Shown: positions 6,823 through 14,571 of the stretch, piece after piece
How the letters are laid out: each line of letters opens with the position of its first letter
Numbering within the stretch: position 1 is the first letter of the stretch
Assembly (NCBI RefSeq): GCF_003347515.1
Contig: NZ_QEII01000324.1
Location: forward strand, 124,001 to 188,000
Direction of reading: 5' to 3'
DNA: 64,000 nt
DNA from: Rhodoferax ferrireducens
GTDB taxonomy: Bacteria; Pseudomonadota; Gammaproteobacteria; Burkholderiales; Burkholderiaceae_C
Translations under genes and position numbers: made by a program
The notes under the pieces: generated by a model
The model's input: the letters and a program-made list of their open reading frames with translations, nothing else
What the model was told of the DNA's origin: nothing
Database searches by the model: none

Positions 6823-9783
6823 ATGTTGCTAACCAAAAAATCCGGGTCACTCGGCCCCACTGCCCGTTCCCCGTTCGTGCACAGCTTGCGCCGCGGTTTG
6901 TCCCAGGCCTTGCCCACCATGGACCGGCGCGCCTTTTTGCGTCGCTCCGGCCTGGGCGTCGGCGTAGGCATCGCGGCATCTCAACTGTCGCTGGTGAAAA
7001 AGGCCAATGCCGCACAAGGGGCAGCGGCGATTGGGGAAGGAAAGATAGAAGTCAAGCGTACCGTCTGCACGCATTGCTCCGTCGGCTGCGCGGTCGATGC
7101 GGTGGTGGAGAACGGGGTCTGGGTGCGCCAGGAGCCGGTGTTTGATTCCCCGCTCAACCTGGGCGCCCATTGCGCCAAAGGGGCGGCCTTGCGTGAGCAC
7201 GGGCACGGCGAGTTCCGGCTGCGCTACCCTATGAAGCTGGTCAACGGCAAGTACGAGCGCATCAGCTGGGACACGGCTTTGAACGAAATCAGCGCCAAAT
7301 TAGTGGACTTGCGCAAGGCCAGCGGGCCGGATTCCATTTACTGGATCGGTTCCTCCAAGCACAACAACGAGCAGGCCTATCTGCTGCGCAAGTTCGTCAG
7401 TTTCTGGGGCAGCAACAACTGCGACCACCAGGCCCGTATCTGCCACTCCACCACGGTGGCCGGGGTGGCCAACACCTGGGGCTATGGGGCCATGACCAAC
7501 TCGTACAACGACATGCAAAACAGCAAGGTCGCGATGTACATTGGCTCCAACGCGGCCGAGGCGCACCCGGTAAGCATGTTGCACATGCTGCACGCCAAGG
7601 AGACGGGCTGCAAGATGATCGTGGTGGACCCGCGCTTCACCCGCACGGCCGCCAAGGCTGACGAGTACGTGCGCATCCGCTCGGGCTCGGACATTGCCTT
7701 TTTGTTTGGCCTGCTGCACCATATTTTCAAAAACGGCTGGGAAGACAAGCAGTACCTCAACGACCGGGTCTTTGGCATGGAGAAGGTCAAGGAGGAAGTG
7801 CTGGCCAAGTGGACACCGGACAAGGTGGAAGAGGTCTGCGGCGTGCCGGAGGCGCAAGTGCTCAAGGTGGCGACCTGGCTCAATGAGAACCGGCCCGGCA
7901 CGGTCGTGTGGTGCATGGGCCAAACCCAGCACACCACGGGCAACGCCATCGTGCGGGCGTCGTGCATTTTGCAACTGGCCCTGGGCAATGTGGGCAAGTC
8001 GGGCGGCGGCACCAACATCTTCCGCGGGCACGACAACGTGCAGGGCGCCACCGACGTCGGCCCCAACCCTGATTCACTGCCCGGCTACTACGGCATTGTG
8101 GAAGGTTCCTGGCGGCACTTTGCCAAGGCCTGGGGCGTTGACTATGAATGGATCAAAGGCCGGTTTTCATCGCCCGCCATGATGACCAAGCCGGGCATTA
8201 CGGTGTCGCGCTGGATAGACGGCGTGCTGGAGAAGAACGAGCTGATTGACCAGGACGCCAATTTGCGCGGCGTGTTCTATTGGGGCCATGCCCCGAATTC
8301 CCAGACCCGCGGTCTGGAGATGAAACGCGCCATGGACAAGCTCGATTTGCTGGTGGTGGTGGACCCCTATCCATCCGCCACGGCGGCGATGGCGGCGATG
8401 CCGGGCAAGGCGGAGGATCTGAATCCGAATCGCGCGGTGTACCTGTTGCCGGCCGCCACCCAGTTTGAAACCAGCGGTTCGGTCACCGCGTCCAACCGTT
8501 CCTTGCAGTGGCGCGAAAAAGTGATCGAGCCCTTGTGGGAGAGCCGCAGCGACCACATGATCATGCAGCAGTTTGCCGACAAGCTGGGCTTTGGCAAAGA
8601 ACTGTCCAAGAACTACAAAATGCAAAAAGTCAAAGGCATGGACGAGCCCATGCCGGAAGACATCCTGCGCGAGATCAACGGGTCGGTATGGACCATCGGC
8701 TACACCGGCCAGAGCCCGGAGCGGCTCAAGGCGCACATGCGCAACATGCATCTGTTCGATGTCAAAACGCTCAAGGCCAAAGGCGGCAAGGACAAGGAAA
8801 CCGGCTACGACTTCACGGGCGACTACTTTGGCTTGCCCTGGCCTTGTTACGGCACGCCCGCGCTCAAGCACCCGGGTTCATCCAACCTCTATGACACGTC
8901 CAAACACGTGATGGAGGGGGGCGGTAATTTCCGCGCCAATTTCGGGGTGGAGCGAGATGGCCAGAATCTGCTGGCCGAGGACGGCTCCTACTCCAAGGGC
9001 GCCGACATCACCACCGGCTACCCCGAGTTTGATCACGTCTTGCTCAAAAAGCTGGGCTGGTGGGACGACCTCAGCGACGCTGAGAAGACGGCCGCCGAAG
9101 GCAAGAACTGGAAGACCGACATGTCGGGCGGCATCATTCGCGTGGTGATGCAGGTGCATGGCTGCCATCCTTTTGGCAACGCCAAGGCGCGCGCCGTGGT
9201 GTGGAACTTTCCCGACGCGATTCCGCAGCACCGCGAACCCCTGTACGGCATCCGGCCCGATCTCGTGGCCAAATATCCGACGCACGACGACAAGAAAGCC
9301 TTCTGGCGTTTGCCCACCTTGTACAAGACGATTCAGGACAAAAACATCGCGGACAAAGTCCATGAGAAGTTCCCGTTCATCCTGACCTCGGGCCGCCTGG
9401 TCGAATATGAAGGCGGTGGCGAGGAAACCCGTTCCAACCCCTGGCTGGCGGAGTTGCAGCAGGAGATGTTCATCGAGATCAACCCGAAGGTCGCGGCGGA
9501 CAAAGGCATTCGCAATGGCGAGCGGGCCTGGGTCTCATCGCCCACTGGTGCGCGTCTCAACGTGCAGGCGCTGGTCACCGAGCGCGTCGGGCCGGACACG
9601 GTGTTCATGCCTTTCCACTTCTCGGGCCGCTGGCAGGGCGCCGACATGCTGGCTTATTACCCCAATGGGGCCGCGCCGATCGTGCGCGGCGAGGCCATCA
9701 ATACCGCGACTACTTACGGTTACGACAGCGTGACCATGATGCAAGAGACCAAAACCACGGTCTGCAACATCGAACGCGCCTAA
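6823..9783 (+). CDS. fdhA: Formate dehydrogenase alpha (catalytic) subunit, Cys type
   Basis: 986-residue molybdopterin oxidoreductase that oxidises formate to CO2 in the periplasm. A Tat signal with RRAFLR at residues 35-40 sits behind an unusual 33-residue N-terminal extension; the upstream start is kept because of its AGGAGA ribosome site. The 4Fe-4S motif is Cys82, Cys85, Cys89 and Cys117. The molybdenum ligand position in ARICHSTTVAG is Cys207 (codon TGC), so the enzyme does not need selenocysteine. The C-terminal molybdopterin-dinucleotide-binding domain starts around residue 845 (FPFILTSGRLVEY). It is followed by beta and gamma genes in one operon. Confidence 0.96.
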   Translation: MLLTKKSGSLGPTARSPFVHSLRRGLSQALPTMDRRAFLRRSGLGVGVGIAASQLSLVKKANAAQGAAAIGEGKIEVKRTVCTHCSVGCAVDAVVENGVWVRQEPVFDSPLNLGAHCAKGAALREHGHGEFRLRYPMKLVNGKYERISWDTALNEISAKLVDLRKASGPDSIYWIGSSKHNNEQAYLLRKFVSFWGSNNCDHQARICHSTTVAGVANTWGYGAMTNSYNDMQNSKVAMYIGSNAAEAHPVSMLHMLHAKETGCKMIVVDPRFTRTAAKADEYVRIRSGSDIAFLFGLLHHIFKNGWEDKQYLNDRVFGMEKVKEEVLAKWTPDKVEEVCGVPEAQVLKVATWLNENRPGTVVWCMGQTQHTTGNAIVRASCILQLALGNVGKSGGGTNIFRGHDNVQGATDVGPNPDSLPGYYGIVEGSWRHFAKAWGVDYEWIKGRFSSPAMMTKPGITVSRWIDGVLEKNELIDQDANLRGVFYWGHAPNSQTRGLEMKRAMDKLDLLVVVDPYPSATAAMAAMPGKAEDLNPNRAVYLLPAATQFETSGSVTASNRSLQWREKVIEPLWESRSDHMIMQQFADKLGFGKELSKNYKMQKVKGMDEPMPEDILREINGSVWTIGYTGQSPERLKAHMRNMHLFDVKTLKAKGGKDKETGYDFTGDYFGLPWPCYGTPALKHPGSSNLYDTSKHVMEGGGNFRANFGVERDGQNLLAEDGSYSKGADITTGYPEFDHVLLKKLGWWDDLSDAEKTAAEGKNWKTDMSGGIIRVVMQVHGCHPFGNAKARAVVWNFPDAIPQHREPLYGIRPDLVAKYPTHDDKKAFWRLPTLYKTIQDKNIADKVHEKFPFILTSGRLVEYEGGGEETRSNPWLAELQQEMFIEINPKVAADKGIRNGERAWVSSPTGARLNVQALVTERVGPDTVFMPFHFSGRWQGADMLAYYPNGAAPIVRGEAINTATTYGYDSVTMMQETKTTVCNIERA

Positions 9784-9793
9784 GGAGACCAAT

Positions 9794-10411
9794 ATGGCAC
9801 GCATGAAATTTGTCTGTGACGCCGAGCGCTGCATTGAATGCAATGGTTGCGTCACCGCCTGCAAAAATGAGCATGAGGTGCCTTGGGGCGTCAACCGTCG
9901 GCGCGTGGTGACGCTGAACGATGGTGTGCCCGGAGAAAAATCGATCTCGGTGGCTTGCATGCACTGCAGCGATGCGCCTTGCATGGCCGTGTGTCCAGTG
10001 AACTGCTTCTATAAGACTGAAGAAGGCGTGGTCTTGCACGACAAGGATGTCTGCATCGGCTGCGGTTATTGCTCCTACGCCTGTCCCTTTGGCGCGCCGC
10101 AGTTTCCATCCGAGGGTACGTTCGGCGTGCGTGGCAAGATGGACAAGTGCACCTTCTGCGCCGGCGGCCCCGAGGTCAACGGCAGCCAGGCCGAGTTCGA
10201 GAAATACGGCCGTAACCGGCTGGCCGAAGGCAAGCTGCCGGCCTGCGCCGAAATGTGCTCGACCAAAGCCCTGATCGCCGGTGACGGCGATGTGGTGGCG
10301 GATATCTTTCGCAACCGCGTGCTCAGACGCGGAAAAGGGGCCGAAGTATGGGGCTGGGGCACGGCTTACGGTTCCAAACAGGCGGGGCAGCCTGAAGGAG
10401 GCAAATCATGA
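9794..10411 (+). CDS. fdhB: Formate dehydrogenase beta (iron-sulfur) subunit
   Basis: 205-residue ferredoxin-like subunit that passes electrons from the alpha subunit to the membrane cytochrome. Four cluster motifs are visible: Cys13-x2-Cys16-x2-Cys19-x3-Cys23; CMHCSDAPCMAVCP (about 55-68); CIGCGYCSYACP (about 86-97); and the CTFC plus CAEMC pair (about 118 and 154). It lacks the C-terminal membrane anchor helix of the E. coli FdnH type, so it should be held by the other subunits. A lipoprotein gene starts within its stop codon (ATGA overlap). Confidence 0.94.
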   Translation: MARMKFVCDAERCIECNGCVTACKNEHEVPWGVNRRRVVTLNDGVPGEKSISVACMHCSDAPCMAVCPVNCFYKTEEGVVLHDKDVCIGCGYCSYACPFGAPQFPSEGTFGVRGKMDKCTFCAGGPEVNGSQAEFEKYGRNRLAEGKLPACAEMCSTKALIAGDGDVVADIFRNRVLRRGKGAEVWGWGTAYGSKQAGQPEGGKS

Positions 10412-10629
10412 AACACGCTTGGTGGATCGTCGCCTTGGCCGCGTCGCTGCTCGCTTGTGGCGAACGGCCGCAAACGCTGGGCCCGGTCAAGCAGGATGCG
10501 GCGCCTTCCAGCGGGACAGGCAAGCCCTTTGCCGATGGCGGCTGGAAGCAGGGCGACAAGGCCAGCTGGGAGTCGCACATGAAAGCCCGCACCCAACAGG
10601 GGCAGAACGACTACAGCCGGATGAACTGA
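10408..10629 (+). CDS. Small putative lipoprotein in the formate dehydrogenase operon
   Basis: 73-residue protein with a lipoprotein signal: KHAWWIVALAASLLACGE, lipobox LLAC with the predicted lipid-bearing Cys at residue 17. The mature part (about 56 residues) is polar, with GWKQGDKASWESHMKARTQQ and a YSRMN end. I recognise no domain. Its position between the beta and gamma genes, translationally coupled to beta, suggests a periplasmic accessory protein of the enzyme, but this is inference from context. Confidence 0.7.
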   Translation: MKHAWWIVALAASLLACGERPQTLGPVKQDAAPSSGTGKPFADGGWKQGDKASWESHMKARTQQGQNDYSRMN

Positions 10630-10641
10630 CGGGAGGCCGTG

Positions 10642-11856
10642 ATGAACAAAGCCTTTTCTGCTGCCCTGTTGTTAGCCCTGGTGTGGGGCAGCGCCATGGC
10701 GCAAAGCACCTCACCGGCGCCTGATACAGCCGTAGCAGCATCAGCGGCAGCGTCCGCGCCGTCTGATGCCGGTGCCATCAAGAGCCAGAATATTCTGGAC
10801 ATGAAAAAACCGGATGCCAGTGCCGAGGCCGGCTATGCCACGCAAACCAACGGCGAACGCGCCAAGGTCCAGCCCGGCAACAACGCGCCCATGTGGCGGC
10901 AGGTGAGTTCCGGCGTCACCGGCTACAGCAGCCTGCCCAAAGCCCAGGCGCCCGAAGCGGGCAATCTGATTCAACCCTTTGTGCAATACCCGGGCTCCCG
11001 CCTGACCAATGCCGGCGAGGCCTGGCGACAAGTGCGCAACAACTGGCTCCTTCCTTATGGCGGCGCGTTGCTGCTGATTGTGCTGGGCGCCATTGCCTTG
11101 TTCTACTGGCGCAAGGGTAGCCTCGCCCTGCACGGCGCCGAGACCGGGCGCAAGATTGAACGCTTTACGCCGTTTGAGCGCTCGGCGCACTGGGCCAATG
11201 CCATTGCCTTCAGCATTCTTGCGATTTCCGGGGTGGTGATGGCTTTTGGCAAGTTCTTTCTGTATCCCGTGATGGGCACCACGCTCTTTGGCTGGCTGAC
11301 CTACGCACTCAAGAACGCCCATAATTTTGCCGGGCCGGTGTTTGCCGTGTCCTTGCTGGTGGTGATCGGCACTTTCATCAAGGACAATCTGCCGCACAAG
11401 GAAGACCTCACCTGGCTGGCGCATGGCGGCGGTCTCTTGTCAGACCGTGAGGTGGCCTCGCACCGCTTCAATGCCGGTGAAAAAGTGGTGTTCTGGGGCG
11501 GTGTGTTCTTCCTGGGCCTGATCGTGGTGGGCTCGGGCCTGGTGCTGGACAAGCTGATTCCCGGGCTGGTGTATGAGCGCGGCACCATGCAGCTGGCGCA
11601 CATGGTTCACGCCGTGGCGACGGTGCTGATGATGGCGATGTTCCTGGGACATATCTACATGGGCACGATCGGCATGGACGGCGCCTACAAGGCCATGAGA
11701 ACCGGCTATGTGGACGAGACCTGGGCCAAAGAGCACCATGAACTCTGGCTCGATGACGTCAAGAGCGGCAAGATTCCAGCGCAGCGTTCGCAGTCCCCGC
11801 TATCAGATATCCGGCCAGTCCATGCAAGTTTGAGAAGTTTGAGAAAGCCCGTATGA
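10642..11856 (+). CDS. fdhC: Formate dehydrogenase gamma subunit (cytochrome b556)
   Basis: 404-residue membrane cytochrome b that takes electrons from the beta subunit to quinone. It begins with a signal peptide (ALLLALVWGSAMAQ) and an Ala-rich periplasmic stretch, then a first transmembrane segment around residues 137-155. The formate dehydrogenase cytochrome b core follows from FTPFERSAHWANAI (about residue 173), with four further helices carrying His residues in HNFAGP, LAHMVHAV and LGHIYMG that are likely haem ligands. The C-terminus has the usual AKEHHELW motif. ATG 10642 is chosen over GTG 10639 because of GGGAGG five bases upstream. The stop overlaps the next start. Confidence 0.92.
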   Translation: MNKAFSAALLLALVWGSAMAQSTSPAPDTAVAASAAASAPSDAGAIKSQNILDMKKPDASAEAGYATQTNGERAKVQPGNNAPMWRQVSSGVTGYSSLPKAQAPEAGNLIQPFVQYPGSRLTNAGEAWRQVRNNWLLPYGGALLLIVLGAIALFYWRKGSLALHGAETGRKIERFTPFERSAHWANAIAFSILAISGVVMAFGKFFLYPVMGTTLFGWLTYALKNAHNFAGPVFAVSLLVVIGTFIKDNLPHKEDLTWLAHGGGLLSDREVASHRFNAGEKVVFWGGVFFLGLIVVGSGLVLDKLIPGLVYERGTMQLAHMVHAVATVLMMAMFLGHIYMGTIGMDGAYKAMRTGYVDETWAKEHHELWLDDVKSGKIPAQRSQSPLSDIRPVHASLRSLRKPV

Positions 11857-12254
11857 AAGAAGCTCTGAAACAAATTTTGCTGGCGGGTTGCGCGCTCTTG
11901 ATCGGCACTACCGTCATGGCCAAGTTGCCGGCTTTGTCGGAGGAAGCCAAAGCCAAAGCGGCCGAGGCGGCCGCCAAAACCGCCTGGAGCGGCAAGGTCG
12001 ATGCTTACCTGAGTTGCAAATCGCAGGACAAGGTCGCTGCCCACTATTACAAGACGGCCAAAGCCGAAAGCAAGGACACCAAGCCGGCGGCAGCAACACC
12101 GCCTTGTGCCGATCCGGGCGTTTTTTCCTACACCCCTCCTGAGGCGGCCAAGCCGCTGGAGGCCTCGGGTGCGCATTCGCCAGCGCCTACAGCAACCAGC
12201 CCACCCAGTAGCACAACACCGGCTGCGGCCTTAGCGCCTGCCAGCAAGCCTTGA
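11853..12254 (+). CDS. Hypothetical exported protein in the formate dehydrogenase operon
   Basis: 133-residue protein with an N-terminal signal (ILLAGCALLIGTTVMA, cleavage near residue 23), an Ala/Lys-rich helical stretch (EEAKAKAAEAAAKTAW), two Cys (LSCKS about 50 and PPCADPG about 81) and a Pro/Ala/Ser-rich disordered C-terminal third. The two Cys might form a disulfide in the periplasm. It resembles no family I can name. Its start overlaps the gamma-subunit stop (ATGA), so it is coupled to the enzyme genes and may assist assembly. Confidence 0.7.
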   Translation: MKEALKQILLAGCALLIGTTVMAKLPALSEEAKAKAAEAAAKTAWSGKVDAYLSCKSQDKVAAHYYKTAKAESKDTKPAAATPPCADPGVFSYTPPEAAKPLEASGAHSPAPTATSPPSSTTPAAALAPASKP

Positions 12255-12258
12255 CACC

Positions 12259-13110
12259 GTGCCCCTGCCTTTTCTGACTCATGCCCGTGCGCCGCTGACC
12301 TGCGAGGTCGATGCCGTCAACGAGTACGGTGAGCCGCAACAGATCTCGATTCCTGCCGAGCGCGCGCTCACGGTGTACGTGGACAAGCGCGAACTGGTGA
12401 CACTGATGACCTTGGGTGCCCAGCCTGAATTGCTGGTGCTGGGCTTTTTGCGCAACCAGCGGCTGGTGCAGTCGGTGGACGAGGTGGAGTCCATCACCGT
12501 GGACTGGGAAGTGGGCGCGGCGGCTGTGAAAACGCGCCAAGGCATCTCCGATATTGAAGCGCGTACCTCTAAACGTGTGGTGACCACCGGCTGCGGTCAG
12601 GGCAGCGTGTTTGGCGACTTGATGGCGGAAGTGGACCGCCTGGTGCTGCCCGAAGCGCGCCTCACCCAGTCGCAACTTTATGGCATTGTCAACGTCATCC
12701 GCTTGCAAGAGACCACCTACAAATCAGCCGGTTCGGTGCACGGTTGCGCCTTGTTCCAGGGCGAAGAAATGCTGGTGTTTGTGGAGGATGTCGGTCGCCA
12801 CAACGCCATCGATACCATTGCCGGCTGGATGTGGCTGCAAGGCAGGCAAGCCATGTCAGGCCATGACAAAGTGTTCTACACCACGGGTCGCCTGACCAGC
12901 GAGATGGTGATCAAATCAGCCCAAATGGGCGTGCCCATTGTGGTGTCGCGCAGCGGTATCACCCAGATGGGGTACGAGGTGGCGCAGCGCCTAGGCCTGT
13001 GCACGATTGGGCGGGCCACCAACAAGCGCTTTCTTTGCTACAGCGCGCCGGAACGCTTGCGACTGCAATCCGAACTGGCGGGTGCCCGGCTACAGGCCGC
13101 CGGGCGGTAG
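12259..13110 (+). CDS. fdhD: FdhD sulfurtransferase for formate dehydrogenase
   Basis: 283-residue FdhD family protein, needed to transfer sulfur from a cysteine desulfurase to the molybdenum cofactor of formate dehydrogenase. Family motifs are seen: PAERALTVYVDKREL near residue 32, TTGCGQGSVFGDL near 110, VFVEDVGRHNAIDT near 173 and YTTGRLTSEMV near 208. Only one Cys is present where the E. coli protein has Cys-x2-Cys. Translation appears to start at GTG 12259; no better start lies downstream. The 3' end is part of the direct repeat that flanks the guanidine island. Confidence 0.94.
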   Translation: MPLPFLTHARAPLTCEVDAVNEYGEPQQISIPAERALTVYVDKRELVTLMTLGAQPELLVLGFLRNQRLVQSVDEVESITVDWEVGAAAVKTRQGISDIEARTSKRVVTTGCGQGSVFGDLMAEVDRLVLPEARLTQSQLYGIVNVIRLQETTYKSAGSVHGCALFQGEEMLVFVEDVGRHNAIDTIAGWMWLQGRQAMSGHDKVFYTTGRLTSEMVIKSAQMGVPIVVSRSGITQMGYEVAQRLGLCTIGRATNKRFLCYSAPERLRLQSELAGARLQAAGR

Positions 13111-13126
13111 CGATGAAGTCCGTGTC

Positions 13127-13186
13127 TCAGGTCGGGACCAGCCTGGTGCTGACCGCGGCCTCGTCGAGGTTGGTGAATGTGTTGGA
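13127..13186 (-). pseudogene. 3' remnant of the small gene found intact at 23428-23661
   Basis: Read on the minus strand this encodes SNTFTNLDEAAVSTRLVPT followed by TGA. The intact gene at the other end of the island ends NTTFSDLDEAVINAKLAPT, in register without gaps and about half identical. Nothing resembling the rest of the gene is found upstream, so it is a truncated leftover. Confidence 0.75.
13134..13150 (+). promoter_or_regulatory. NtrC-like enhancer box
   Basis: GGGACCA-GCC-TGGTGCT matches 11 of 14 defined positions of the NtrC dyad TGCACCA-N3-TGGTGCA. It is centred about 74 bp upstream of the predicted sigma-54 start site. It lies inside the gene remnant. Confidence 0.5.
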
Positions 13187-13189
13187 TGT

Positions 13190-13205
13190 TGGCACGGCTA
13201 TTGCA
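13190..13205 (+). promoter_or_regulatory. Sigma-54 (RpoN) promoter of the guanidine operon
   Basis: TGGCACGGCTATTGCA, preceded by T, fits the consensus YTGGCACG-N4-TTGCW at every position. The conserved GG and GC have the required spacing. Transcription should start near 13216, about 28 nt before the riboswitch aptamer. This implies control by nitrogen limitation through NtrC or a similar activator. Confidence 0.8.
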
Positions 13206-13243
13206 TAGCTATTCGGGAGAGGCGTTTACGCCGCATCACAAAG

Positions 13244-13340
13244 AAAACTAGGGTTCCGGCCACGCAAGTGGTGTCTGGTCCGAGAGTTTTCGGCACTCCG
13301 TATTGGAGGGCTCCACGGAGGGACAAAAGCCCGGGAGAAG
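13244..13340 (+). promoter_or_regulatory. Guanidine-I (ykkC) riboswitch
   Basis: The aptamer's conserved blocks appear in order: ACTAGGGTTCCGG (13248-13260), GTCTGGTCCGAGAG (13273-13286), a variable stem, ACGGAGGGACAAAAGCCCGG (13315-13334) and GAGA. These are the hallmark strings of the ykkC subtype that binds guanidinium. It lies in the leader between a sigma-54 promoter and a guanidine-type ABC importer gene. The expression platform has no clear T-run terminator; a GGCG/CGCC hairpin (about 13355-13367) and the GGAG ribosome site at 13382 suggest translational control. Confidence 0.93.
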
Positions 13341-13391
13341 CTTGCTGTAGCGCAGGCGTCTCTCGCCGTTCCCACCACTATGGAGTCTCTC

Positions 13392-14489
13392 ATGCCCCTG
13401 AACTATTCCAAATTTACAACCTGCGAAGCCGTCACTGGACGTCGCAACATGCACACACTTTGTGCGCAATTCAATCTGCAAACCACAAAAAGCGGAACTC
13501 AGCCCCGAATCGGTGCATTCAAGCGCATCGTTGCCTTCATCGTGACGAGTGCGGCCTTGCTGATGGCCACTACCCCAGCCCGGGCCGAGATCAAGGTCGG
13601 TGTTTCTGATTGGCCCGGTTGGGTCGCGTGGTATGTGGCGCAAGAAAAAGGCTTTTTCAAAAAGCACAAGGCCGACGTCAAGCTGGTCTGGTTTGCCAAC
13701 TACACCGACTCTATTTCGGCGCTGTCTTCGGGGCAGCTGGATGCCAATTCCCAGACCTGGTCGGACACCATGGGGCCGCTGGCCAAAGGCATTCCTGTGA
13801 AGGCGGTGCTGGCCAACGACAACTCGGCCGGCAACGATGCGCTGGTGGTTAAACCAGGCATCAAGTCCGTCAAGGAGCTGAAGGGGAAAAGCGTCGCGCT
13901 CGAGCAGTTCAGCGTTTCGCATTTTGTGCTCGTGAATGCCCTGGCCAAAAATGGCATGAAGCAAGACGATGTGAAGATCGTCAATCTGGCCGCCGGTGAT
14001 GCGGCCGCCGCCTTCATGACCGGCCGGGTGGACGCCGCCGTGGTCTGGAACCCCTGGATCAGCCAGATTGAAGCCAGCGGCAAAGGGCGCGCCATCTTCA
14101 CCTCCAAAGACATGCCCGGTCTGGTACCCGACTTGCTGGTAGCGCAGGACAAGGCCATCCAGACCAAGCGCAAGGAACTGGTCGGCATGATCCGCGCCTG
14201 GTTTGACACCATGGCCTTCATTGAGAAAAATCCGGCCGAAGCCTCCAAAATCATGGCCAAGGTGGTCGGTATGTCGGCCAAGGAATATCAGGTGTTTTTG
14301 CCGGGCACCCGTTTCTTCGACGCCAAGCTGAATCAGGAAGCCTTCGGCCCGGCTACCAGCCCGGTGTCATTGATCGGCGCCGCGCCCACGATCGAGAAGT
14401 TCCTGGTGGACAACAAGCTGATTGAAGGCAAGCCGGACATCGCACGCGGTATCGACAGCTCCTTGCTGGCCGAAGCCCTGAAACCTTGA
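13392..14489 (+). CDS. Guanidine-operon ABC transporter, periplasmic binding protein
   Basis: 365-residue NMT1/SsuA/TauA-type solute-binding protein that probably captures guanidine in the periplasm. A signal peptide with hydrophobic core AFIVTSAALLMATT ends at ARA (about residue 64); the mature protein starts EIKVGVSDWPGWVAWYVAQE. Start ATG 13392 has GGAG six bases upstream; ATG 13380 and 13449 are alternatives, and the N-terminal region before the hydrophobic core is unusually long. It is the first gene after the guanidine-I riboswitch and is followed by permease and ATPase genes, so the system is built as an importer. Confidence 0.9.
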   Translation: MPLNYSKFTTCEAVTGRRNMHTLCAQFNLQTTKSGTQPRIGAFKRIVAFIVTSAALLMATTPARAEIKVGVSDWPGWVAWYVAQEKGFFKKHKADVKLVWFANYTDSISALSSGQLDANSQTWSDTMGPLAKGIPVKAVLANDNSAGNDALVVKPGIKSVKELKGKSVALEQFSVSHFVLVNALAKNGMKQDDVKIVNLAAGDAAAAFMTGRVDAAVVWNPWISQIEASGKGRAIFTSKDMPGLVPDLLVAQDKAIQTKRKELVGMIRAWFDTMAFIEKNPAEASKIMAKVVGMSAKEYQVFLPGTRFFDAKLNQEAFGPATSPVSLIGAAPTIEKFLVDNKLIEGKPDIARGIDSSLLAEALKP

Positions 14490-14571
14490 CGGCGCGAATT
14501 CGCCCCTTTGCGCCGAGTCAAATGACCGGCCGGGGCGGGTGTCCACCAACCTCACACAAGAGAGTTTTCTC

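Larger units (their letters stand above)
13101..13186 (+). repeat. Left flanking repeat of the guanidine island
   Basis: About 85 bp that align to 23399-23488 with only a 2-bp gap and a few other gaps and substitutions near the ends. It contains the last codons of fdhD, a short linker and the fragment of a small gene. Its partner is at the far end of the guanidine island, in the same orientation. Confidence 0.8.
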
